The notes under the pieces: model-generated
What the model was told of the DNA's origin: nothing
The model's database searches: none
Seen by the model: the letters and a program-made list of their open reading frames with translations, nothing else
Part shown: positions 45,622-55,971 of the stretch, piece by piece
How the letters are laid out: the number at the start of each line of letters is the position of its first letter
Numbering within the stretch: position 1 is the stretch's first letter
Program-made: the position numbers and the translations under genes
Origin: Edaphochlamys debaryana
Taxonomy: Eukaryota > Chlorophyta > Chlorophyceae > Chlamydomonadales
Length of the DNA: 64,000 bases
Reading direction: 5' to 3'
NCBI GenBank assembly: GCA_016858145.1
Contig: JAEHOE010000018.1
Location: 558,001-622,000 of the forward strand

Positions 45622-48600
45622 TTAGATCAAGTCAACAGAGGACAGGGAGTTGGACGAGAGCGTGCCCAGGTGGTCCAGCTGGTCCCAGAACTGCGCCACG
45701 GAGGCCTGCACGTGCCACACGTGCGCCGGGTCGTGGCCCATGTGGCCCAGTACGGCAGCCGCCGCCACCGTCGCGCCGGTCGTGGCGGCGGCCTTGGCGG
45801 CGGCGGCCGCGCGGCCGACGGCCTTGCGCGCCGTCATCGGCGGCTTGGAGGTCGACGGCTTCACCGACGCCGCGCGCTTGGGCTGCTTGGGCTTCTGCGG
45901 GCTGGCGGGGGTGGCGGCGGCAGCGGCAGGAGTGGCGGTGGCGGCGGAGGAAGAAGATGGGGGGGCGGTGGGCGGCTTCTGGTTGCGGTCGCGCTTCTTG
46001 TCGCCGCGCGGGGGCTTGACGGGCGCAACCGCGGCGGTCGCGGTGGTGGCGGAGGCAGCCTCAGCGGCGGCCGCGGGGGCGGCCGTCAGGGCCTTGGCCT
46101 TGGGAGAAGGCTTGGGCTTGGGCAGCAGCGTGTCCGCCGGCGGCGGCGCCGTCGAGGTGGCGGCGGAGAGCCCCAGGAGGGCGGCCCACACGAGCGAGGG
46201 CGACTCGAGGGTGCAGTAGGGCCGGGCGGGGCTGGACGGGGCAGCGGGGACAGTTGCCGAGTCGGCGCGGGGAAGCGGGAGCGTGCGCGCTGGCGTGTCG
46301 GCCTTGGCCTCGGCCGCCGCCGGCACGCCGTACGGCGTGGACAGCAGGGCCGACCACACGAGCCGCGGGGTGGACTCCGCAACGAAGGGCAGAGGCGCGG
46401 GCGCGGGCGCAGGCGCGGGGGTTGCCACCGGAGCCGGGGCCGGCGGGGGAACGGCCTCAGCGGCAGCAGCGGCGGAGGCGGGAGCGGCCTCGGGGCCGGC
46501 GTCGGCGGCACCCGGGGCGCCGCGGCCGGCGCCGCCCGAGGGGCGGCTCAGGGAGGGCAGGTCCGCGGGGCTGGCCGCGGGCTCCTGGGCGCCCGGCGGC
46601 ACGCGCGACGCACCACCCGAGGGGCGGCCGAAGTCGGCCCCCGGCGCCGCCGCGGGCGGCATCGCCGCAGGCACCGTCGCCTCCGCCACGGTAGAGGGCG
46701 CCGCCGCCACCACCACTGGCTCCGCCGTAACGGCGGCGGCGGCGGGGCCCGCGTTGACGCCGGTTGCTGCCGCCGTCGGCACACTGGGCTCGGGGACGAC
46801 CGCCGTCGCCGCGGCAACCGCTGCCACCTCGGGGGCCGCCGCCGCCGCCGCCGGGGCGGGGACCGCCGCCGACGGCAGGAAGGGCGAATCGCGGAGCCTG
46901 GCGCGCTCGAGGGACGAGGTCGGCAGGGCCAGGAGCGCACTCACACGCTTGGCACGCAGCCGTGCGTACTCCGTGAGCGCCCGCTGGCCGACGCCGTACT
47001 GCCGTACGCACGCGCCCAGTACGGCAGCGTCCTCCAGGGCCAGGTTGGCGGCGGTGCTCGTGGCGTCGTCGGCCGGCAGGGTGCCGTACACCGCCGTACC
47101 GACGAGCGCGGCTCCGGCGCCGCTGGTCCAGCGCCAGGGCGCCGCCAGGCTGGCGGCCGCGGGCGCCGCCGCCGCGCTGCTGGCGGCTCCGGCGCCGTAC
47201 TCCACGACCGCCGATGCGGTGGAGTTGCGCAGGGCGGCGAACAGCTCCTGAGGGAAGTCCTCAAACATCGCCACGCAGCGCCAGTAGGGCGAGGCTGTAG
47301 GGGGTTGGCAACGAAGGAACAAAGCAACATTAAGTATAAGCACGTCAGCCTACACGAAGCAGCTTATAGGCTCTCAGGCTTGCCGATGTGAAACACCTCT
47401 CATCATCACAACTCCAGTCCCTCGGCACCGCCCGTGCCACCTTCAACCAATACATACACAACTCCAACCGTCCTAGCGCAACGCGAGAGCGAGACGGCTC
47501 ACCTCCGCCGGGCACGGCCTCCGCGGTCAGGCCGCGGCCCGCCAGCAGGCCCACGGGGCAGCTGGCGGTCCAGACATAGGTGTTGGGGCCGGCGGGGCTG
47601 AGGCTGGCCCAGCGCTCGCCGCCGCGGGGCGCACGCAGGTCCACCCAGGTGCGGCTGGCGGTGGTGAAGCGACGCAGCAGCGCGAAGTCGGGGTCGCGCG
47701 GGCGCAGCGTGAAGCGGCCGCGCCACACCACGCGGCCGGCAGAGGCGGACGCGGCAGCGGCGGCGGCAGTGGGGGCGGCGGGCTCCAGGGGCGCGGCGGA
47801 GCTCGCGGCCTCGGGATCCGCGTCGAACTGGGCGGGAACGGGATGAGACAGGGGGGCATGGAGGACGTGACACTGTGGCATCTGGCCGTGGCAATGGCAA
47901 CCTCTCTTGCCCTTGTGACACAATCCTGCCCTTGTGACACAATCCTGCAAATTGGGTGAGGGGCTCAGCCCTTTTTCGCCCCCATGGGGGCGCCCAGCGC
48001 TTGTCCGACAGAGCTAAGAGCAGCCCCCGGCCAGGCCCCAAGGGAAGCAACTTATCAGTGCCCTTGCCGGCCCGGCCCTTCCCGGCCCTCCACGCACCTG
48101 CAGGGCCTTGACCTGAGAGGAGGGGCCCTCGGCGCCCACCACCAGCCCCGCCTGCACCGACCGCAGCGCGCGGGCCGAGAGCGAGGGGCCGGCGGCGAAG
48201 CCCAGCTGGCAGCCGCCCGCGGGGGAACGCTCGGCGGCGCGCAGGTGATGCCGACCGTAGATCTCCACCTCTGCGCGAAACCGTGAAAACAGCTGTGAGT
48301 CTTCCCCCGAGGATTTTTACCGCCAAATGTAGGTGGTTTACGTGCCCCCAATAGCCATACACGTGTTTTCTCCCAAGCCGTGCCCCCAGGAAATTTTCTC
48401 AACGGCAACACCCTTTGAATGAAACGGCGGTCGTGCATCGTACATCCAAGATCTGGGCCTAGCCAGGCCTCTCGCACGCGCTCACCTTGCGGCAGGGCGT
48501 CCGCGAGGGCCTCGCGCAGCTCGTGCAGCCCCACCATGAGGGGCGGGGCGGCGGGGTCGGGCTCAGACCGGTGGGGAGCGGCGGCGGCGGAGGAGGACCG

Positions 48601-49773
48601 GCGGCGCGCCCGGCGGGCGCCGCCCAGTGGGGTGGCGGCGGAGGGCTGCCCCATGGGCGCCCGGCGCACCAGCTCTCCCTGTCAGGTGGTGAGATGGAGG
48701 CATGAGTGAGGCATGCCAGAAGAGGTTTGCTTCGTTGTCGCAAGGGACTAAGAAGGGGAGCGTTGCGTGCTTAGCGGGGTAGGATGGCTTTTACTCCAAG
48801 TGTCTGGGGTGGTAATCCCGGGTCTCTCACCTCCAGGTCAAACCAGAGGGACTCGTGGATCGGGGTGCCCATCCCGTTTACCACCCTGCGAACAAAAAGC
48901 AGGAGTCGTGAGGGTAAGATCGCCATGCCGAGCACAATAGCGATGAAGGCAGGTAAGCATTGAAGGGGAAAGGCGCGGGGTCGCAGAACCCACCGTGCGT
49001 AGGCCTCAGGGCTGAGGGACTTGAGCGCGCGCAGGCCGTTGACCGAGAGCAGCACGCCAGCGTCGCACACGTCGGGCGGCTCAGCGGCGGCATCGTACAT
49101 CTAGTGGAGGAAGCGGGGAAGGGGCCAAGGAGGGGGGAGGGAAGGACAGGTTGGCGGCGTACTAGGCGCCGTGGGAGGGACTCGCGGAGTCACGTGCTCC
49201 GGACTTCGGTCCGCGTCAGACCCGTCCGCGACTCCGCGGGAGATCGCCGCGCGCGCGCAAATCTCTGCGTCTAGACTGTGACGATGAAAACGACAAAAGG
49301 AGGAAGTGCGGGAATGCGCGTCGCTCGCCACCACGCACCACGCAGTTGATTTCTGGGGCCGCGGTGCAAACCGCGAGCGCGGCAGCGAGCCCTGGGAGGT
49401 CGGCACCGCAGACCGCGACATCTACGGTCTCGGTCGGCACAGGGCGCGGCGCGTCGATGCCGGCTGGTCGAGGCGGGGTCGCGATGGCGGGTGCGGGCTT
49501 CTGCAGGGTCTCCACGGCAACGCGCTCCGCTACGAGGACCGCACCGCAGCTGACATCGTGTGCACTGCCGTGAGCAAGCGGGTGGTGAGGTCGGTGGCTT
49601 GAACTGCCCTGGTCCACGCGAGGCCCGCTGGCGCCGAGACCCTGGCCAGACGCTTGGACCAGAAGACGCCGCCTCGCGCCGCCAGTGCGGCACACAGAGG
49701 GAAGCACTCTAGCGCTTCCAGAGCAGCAAGGCGAGCTCTGCGCTTGCGCTCGTGTGGTTGTCGACTGCTGCAT
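45622..49773 (-). CDS. FAD-dependent monooxygenase-like protein with long Ala/Pro-rich tail
   Basis: Seven minus-strand exons (49773-49339, 49100-48994, 48885-48831, 48678-48486, 48270-48098, 47827-47503, 47294-45622) encode about 986 residues in continuous phase. A Ser/Arg/Ala-rich leader of about 115 residues is followed by the dinucleotide-binding VDVAVCGADLPGLAAALAV. Next come GVLLSVNGLRALKSLSPEAY and SLWFDLEGELVRRAPMG, as in PHBH/zeaxanthin-epoxidase-type flavin monooxygenases, then the DG-like GLVVGAEGPSS. The usual GDAAH second FAD motif is degenerate (LVGTAVYGTLPADD), although ANLALEDAAVLGACV and the following helix persist. After about residue 685 the protein is a tract of roughly 300 Ala/Pro/Val-rich residues with basic KKRDRNQK. 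Substrate and activity cannot be assigned. Plastid location is likely from the leader. Confidence 0.75.
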
Positions 49774-50324
49774 TTCCGCGACAGTTACGCGTGGGCGCTG
49801 GCCGGGAAGCGCACACCAGTCCTTCTACTACAGAAGCAGCTAGACTACGTGGTGTCGAGGCTGCAGCGCTTCAGCGAGGCCGCAGCTGTCGGCGATGGGC
49901 CGTGTGAGGGAGGCCCTTCAGTCGCCACGAGTGGAAATGTGGGATAGGCAGGCCGTATAGATACAAGTATGTATTGAGAGATGCCTGGGGCCAACGTCTG
50001 AGTTCGGCAGCAAACTTCTCTATGTGCGAGGTCCTGGGGTAGGTTTTCCTCATGCGCCCGCGCGCATCGCCAGGGCCCCTGCCGGCGTCAATAGCGCGTA
50101 ACACAATCTTCTGTACTTGTACGGGTCGGGAGGCTTGCGGTCCAGGCGAGCGACCCACGCCGACTCGCGCTCGCTAGTCGCTGCCGTGCCACGCCATGCC
50201 ACCAAGTCCGAGTGCCCCTTCCGAGTTCGCGCGCACTACCGCCCCCCCGCGGGCCACCTGGCCCACTGCACCACATAAGTACTGCCCGAAATTGAGCTCG
50301 AAAACCGCAGAGCCCGCCCACGGA
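49774..50324. other. Intergenic between FAD-protein start and PNGase end
   Basis: Both genes are on the minus strand. The region should contain the promoter of the FAD protein and the 3' UTR of the PNGase. No gene or clear TATA box is seen. Confidence 0.45.
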
Positions 50325-53300
50325 TCACGGAGGCAAGAGTGCCAGCACCTCCGCCACGCGTTTCAACTCTGCGCCGGAGGCCTCTGGTGCCAGAGCCAGG
50401 CACACGTCCTCGCCCGCCGGCACGCCCGGCCCCAGCCCCGCCCCTGGCTCGTGGGCCGGCACGATGAGGGGCCGGAAGCCCACGTGCCGGAGCAGAGCCT
50501 CCGCCAGGGGCGCGCTGGCCAGGAGCGCCTGCACCTTGACGCTGCGGACCTGGGTGGGGGGGGGGGTGACGTGGGGCGCAGGGGGCCAGGGAAGCAGGTG
50601 TGGGGCCGTCCGCGCCAAAGTGCTTTTCCCCTCCTGAGCTGGCGCCCTCCACCCCAAGCTCCTACGCTCCACACCTCCACACACCAACCCCGCCCCTCCT
50701 CAGCCCTCAGTCCTCACCTTGCGGAACTTGGCCTCCTGCGGCGCCCGCTGCACGTTGGCAAGCAGCCGGCCCAGGAGCCCCACCGCCGCGGGGTCGCAGC
50801 CGGGGCCCGCCAGCGCCTCCCTCAGCCGCTGCAGCGCCTGCGGTGCAGAGGCCGAGGGCTCAGACGGGCCGACAGTCGACAAGGTAGGGCCAAACCCGAC
50901 GGGTGCACCGGCGCAAGCGTGGCTTGCAGGCTTCGTAACGCAGCCGAAGCGTGGCTGGTGAGGACCTATCGATACTAGCGAGGCTGGGGCGAGGCAAAAG
51001 AAGGAATGCAGGGCACGGGGCTGCCCCCCGCGCACCTGGCCCGGCGTGCTGGTCGCCCCGTCAGCGCCGTACAGGTTCCAGCACGCCAGCTGGCAGCTGT
51101 TGGCGGCGGCAGGGTCTGAGGTGGCGGAGATGGCCAGGCGCAGGCGGCGGCAGGGGGGCGACGGCGCGGGCAGGCTGAAGGCGAGGGGGATGTGCCGCCC
51201 GGGGAAGCACACGCCCGAGCGCTGGTCCAGCAGCGTCCACTGGTCCACGCGGCCTGGCGGGCGTGGGGGTCGGATGGTTCGTGCCGAGTCAGGGTTTTCC
51301 GTGTGAGGGTTTTCCGCTGTCGTGCAGGCCAAACAAGTCAAAGCAGGCTTCCTCTTGCTGACGATACCAGTATCTCCACAGTGCAAGGCAAACTCGCGGG
51401 TTATGCTTCAGTCTGAAGGGCAAGTACCGCAACAGTTGGCGCAAAGCGGAACCGGCAAGTAGGCGTCAACGCACCCTGCTCGAAGTCCGCCTGTGTGACG
51501 CCCTCCAGCCGCCAGGCCGCCGGGTCGCGCTCCGGGGAGTCGTTGGCCGAGACCAGCTCGTACGCACCCACCACCGCCGCCTGGGGGCGGAGTGGCGTAG
51601 GCAGGGAGAGTCAGGAGGAGATGCCCCGGGCAGGCGCGTTCAGATCGGGCGGCAGCCGGTTTAGAAAGTGCTAGGCATGCTGGGTCTACACTCCCCGGTA
51701 TGTGCCGATGCTCGCTGGGCTTCCCGAGTGGTGGGGATTGCGTCCGTCCCTCCCCATGTCCTCAGCCCAGGCTCTCACCGGCAGGTCTGTGGTGAGGCGG
51801 TACTCCAGCCAAGTGCTGCCGCCGCGGCCCCCGCCGTCGAAGTCGAGCCACTTTGTGGCGGTGCGTCCTGGCAACGCGGAAGAGGGCGTAGGCTAGTCAG
51901 TCATCACGCCCCTCCTCCCCTTTCCCGAACAGCAAGATCTCGTTCCTATCGCAACACCTCTTGTCTGCTCTCCTGCCTTGGGTCGACCAAGGGTCACGCA
52001 TGCCGCATGCCTTCCCGTTGTAAGCTGTTCTCAGCCACCCACGCAGCCCACCACCACAGCGCCTCACCGTCGAACAGCCTCTCCACCACCTCCTGCGTCT
52101 CGTTGTGCCCCGCGGCCCGGCACGCGCCGCCCGCGATCCGCCCCGCCGCCGCAAACACGTCCGGCAGCTGCCCCCGCGCGTCGCCAGCCAATCGGTAGCT
52201 TGTGGCCCGTCCCGCCGCAGCCGGTGCCGAGGTGGAGGCGGGGGGGGCCGCAGCGGCGCCCGTCTCGCCCCGCTGCTGCCGCCACTCGAGCGAGCCCGTC
52301 TGGCGCCCGGGCAGTGCCGCCAGCTCGGCGGGCGAGGGCGGCTCGCGGCCCTGCTTCCGCAGCAGCTCCTGACGGGCGCGGGGCACACAGAGGAGGAACA
52401 CTGTCATGTGGTCACTCTGGTTAGGGACAGCTGGTTCTTCTTGCATGGTTTAACAGCCCCGGGGCAGGGTGACTGCATATGCAAATTGTTTTCCCAAAGG
52501 GGCATGGCTCACCACTCGCTCCTCCGCGTCCCGCCCCAGCCAGACGAGCCGCTTGAGCGGCGGCCAGGCGGCCCGCACCCCCGTCGTCAGAGCGTCCAGC
52601 CGCCTTCCCAGCCACCTCTCATCAACCAGCCGCCGCCTCTGCTTGGTCTCGCGCCAGCTGTGGGGGCGTGTGGGGGGGGGGGTTGCAACGGCTAAGAGGC
52701 TGCTCGATGCGCAGGGCAACCCGACCTGTGCATGCCATCGCATCGCATCGACGTGACCACCCACACTGTATGCGCTGCGGGCGAAAAACGCATCAGCCCA
52801 TGATGCGCCCAGCCCCCAGACCCAGTCCCAGACCAGGTCCCAGCCCCGCTCCCAGCCCCACGCCCAGACCCGCCCCCACGCGAGCAGCAACCCCACTTTG
52901 CCGTGTAGCGCGCCGTCACGTCCACAGCCCCCCAGGCACCGACAGCCACCACGTAGCTCTGTGCCTTGGCCCAGCCCTGTCCAGAGGGAGAAGAGGGTGC
53001 GCGGCACATAGAACGCCTTCAACATCCTGTAAGGCATTCTGCGGTGGCTAGGAGAGTTGTACGCATGTGCTGTGGGGTTTGGGACGCCCTGTAACCGAGC
53101 GAGTGCAGGAGGGGTGGTCCCGGGGCCAGCGGCAGCCAGCCGGTACCGTAATGCTTCACACGGCAATGACCGATCGGCAACGACTGATCAGCAACGCCAA
53201 CACACCTGCTCGTACAACAGCGGTTGGTCATAGCTGGCCTCGCACGAGTCCAGGTGGATCCACCTGCACGCACGGCAGTGTACGGCAGAGGTGGATCACG

Positions 53301-55220
53301 CAGTCTGATGCCGCACAGGCTGCCGGGATACGGCACCCACGCGGGGCCCGTGCTTTGCAGCAATCTACGAGCGACCATAATGAGTTCATGAGCTGCAGAG
53401 CCACCCCCTAGTGCTGAATCTATCTGCAGATGCGTAAATCGCGCCCACCTCCGGTGCCGGTGGCTGTAGTACTGCACATGGGGAGGTGGGGATAGGGCAG
53501 GACGAGGTTCAGTTCAGGTACCGAGCAGTGGGCCGTCAGCTCCCACGAATGACTTCTAACCTCAGTCCATACGTGGTCCGACCAGTCCGTGACGTAGCGC
53601 GCCGTGAGGCCTGCGAGCAACGCATAGCACGCGGTTGAGCCCACAGACGTGATCTGCGCTCCGCCAAGCTAATAAAGCCAGGGAACGATTGCGCCGAACC
53701 TCGCGGCCAATCCGTAAACATTCACGTGCCGGCTTCCCACCATGCCCCCTCTTACCAGCCGCTCTGCAGCACAGCAGGAAGGCGTTCGCCCACTCCCCGC
53801 AGCGCCCGCGCCTGCAGCCCTGCTGCAGCAGCCGTCCGGGGTCGTTGTAGCGCGGGAACCGAGTGACCGCGCCCCTGCACCCCGGCTGGCGGCACTGGTG
53901 CAGCTCCACGCGTGCCGCCCCACCCGCCAGGTCGTCTGACGTGGGCTGCCCCATGCCCGCATTGCTGGTGCTGGCCGCGCCGCAGAGCCCACACGGCAGC
54001 GTGTCGACCTGGGGTGTGGATTGTGATAGATGGTGGGTCAGGGCATACGGGCTGAGGGCGGGTTGGGGCGGATAAGGGCGGGAGTGAGGGTGATGGAGGC
54101 CGGAGGACCGCAGCGGCGGCAGCTGCTGCCTGAGAAATTTCAGATGGTCGGGCACTAAGGGAAGCTTCTCACCCCTTGCTCTCCACCCGCAGTATCCCCT
54201 CAGGCGTTGCCTCTCGCCCGCCCAGGACAGAAGGCCTTGTCCCTTGCTTCATAACCGCAGCCCACCTACACACAGGCCACGGCCCTGCAGTTCACAACGC
54301 AGTCCCGCCTCAAGCAACGCCCGTTAGCCAGGACCTCCCCCTTAACTCGAGCCATAATGGAGCAGCAAGGCACGCCCTCCTACCCAGGTGAAGAAGTCGC
54401 GCTTGAACCAGACCAGCAGCCCCTTGGCGAGCAGGTCCTCCTCGGCGGGCGCCTGCTCGGCTGCATCGCCGCCCAGCCGGACCGCCAGCGTCGCGTTATC
54501 CCGGGCCTCGGCACGGAGCTGGGCCAGAGGCATGACGGCGAGCGCACGCTCCTGCAGGGTACGGTCCTCGCACTGCATGACGGGGACAGGGGCACGCGGT
54601 CAGGGGCTGGGGCTACAGGTGCACGCGGTGAGGGGCTGGGGTTGCTGGGGTGCGGGGGCTGGCTGGGGGGTGGGGGTGGCGGCTCGGGGGAAGAGGAGAG
54701 GAAGGGGCTGGCCCGGACACTTGCAGGCATGGGTCCGTCTGGGACCTTCCAGGCGGATCGATGGCTTTTAGTCGTGCTTGCCGTGAACCGCTAGCCCACG
54801 CCCCCGTATCATGAGCTCCTAGCGCCGAGAGGATTGACCAACCAGCAGACTGGGCACGGCCCAGCCGTAGCGGCCCCCGTTCTGCCAGGCCCGCCCGGGC
54901 CCTGGGACTGGTGGGCCCCCACCTACCCTTAGCGCCGTCTGAATACATGACTTGAGCCGCTCATCGAAAGCGGCTGACTGGTCGGATACCGTCAGCTGGG
55001 ATTGGAGCGCCTGGGCGGCCTGCATCTCCTGCGCCTGGGCAGGTTTGTGGGGAGGGGGTGTGGGCCCCTCGGTCACTGCCGGTCTAGGGTGCACAGTCGT
55101 TGCGGATCGCATGCTTGACGTGCAAGGGCGATCAGCACACGCTCTAGCGCCCATCACTTCGTTCCTTTATGCCGACAGGCTTGCCTGCAATGCCCGAGCA
55201 ATGGCTTCGTCGTCATCCAT
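50325..55220 (-). CDS. PNG1: Peptide:N-glycanase (PNGase) with C-terminal PUB domain
   Basis: Fifteen minus-strand exons encode about 667 residues: 55220-55185, 55034-54927, 54572-54384, 54008-53756, 53610-53561, 53471-53449, 53263-53206, 52976-52897, 52657-52513, 52368-52065, 51867-51779, 51580-51475, 51253-51036, 50837-50718, 50549-50325. The catalytic triad is the Cys in RGRCGEWANAFLLC, the His in DWSDHVWTE and the Asp in WIHLDSCEAS. Zinc ligands are CGLCG and CRQPGC. A C-terminal carbohydrate-binding (PAW-like) part follows (TATKWLDFDG; ELVSANDSPERDPAAWRLEG). A PUB domain (AKFRKVRSVKVQALL; HVGFRPL) is at the C-terminus, whereas animal NGLY1 has it at the N-terminus. The start MDDDEAIARALQ resembles a ubiquitin-interacting helix. 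The enzyme removes N-glycans from misfolded ER-exported glycoproteins in the cytosol; PUB binds p97/Cdc48. Intron 1 has a GC donor. Confidence 0.92.
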
Positions 55221-55971
55221 TGCTCGTTGTTACGCTGTATGTGTGACAGGAAAGACTGCCAACTGCAACCGCGATATCTCCCGGCAAGCGGGCAAACTTA
55301 TTCCGACAGGATGCACAAAGAAGAGGACGAAAGCGCAGACTGTTATGAGCTCCTAGGCGGCGGGTGATCAAGCTTCTGACGGAGGAGCTCTGCAGCCTCG
55401 GAAACGGGTGATTTAGCAATTGGATCCCCTCAAGCACGGGGCATTCATTCGGCTTTGCGCTCAGAGCTCGTGCGGCCACAGCAGTCTTCAGTCAGCCAAC
55501 ATATTTGCCTTGTGGATACCTTGCATTTATTGCCAGTAGGGAAACGGACGCGCCGAGGCCGCGAAAGAGTCCGCCACTCACGCGCCTGGAGTCGTCTGGG
55601 CGCCAAGCCCTGCTTACTGCTTAGTTATTTGAGAGCATAGCATATGCAAGCAACAGCGAGGCAAGAGAATCTGAGGGTTGTAGGGCGGTGAATCGACCAC
55701 GCCCTCGCTCTCGAGGCCCGCGACGGTCCGTCGCTGGCGAGATGTCGCTCGGTGTCAAGGTGTGTGTTCTGGCAGGGCGGGGAGGCGGAAGGGGGCCCGG
55801 AGACGCAGGGCGAGGTGCGTGGTGTCTCGGCCAGACGCCTGGCCAGAAGCGCACGGTGCGGCGTGGCCAGTTTCGTCGGCCGGTTTTCCCTGGCGCTAGT
55901 TTTCGATTCTATCTGCGGCCCCGACATCGCAGGATGCGGTGGGAGGTCCTTGCGACGTTTCAGCGCCGGCG
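55221..55971. other. Divergent intergenic region, PNGase and WD40 genes
   Basis: It is 751 bases long, with promoters of both genes expected. The frame upstream of 55972 is open back to 55939 but contains only a GTG, so the first ATG at 55972 was chosen as the WD40 start. No other gene is supported. Confidence 0.45.

Noticed and set aside
45670..47391. Long plus-strand frame (573 codons) opposite the FAD-protein tail
   Set aside because: It is the Gly/Arg-rich shadow of the Ala/Pro-rich minus-strand exon, which continues the spliced FAD protein in phase.
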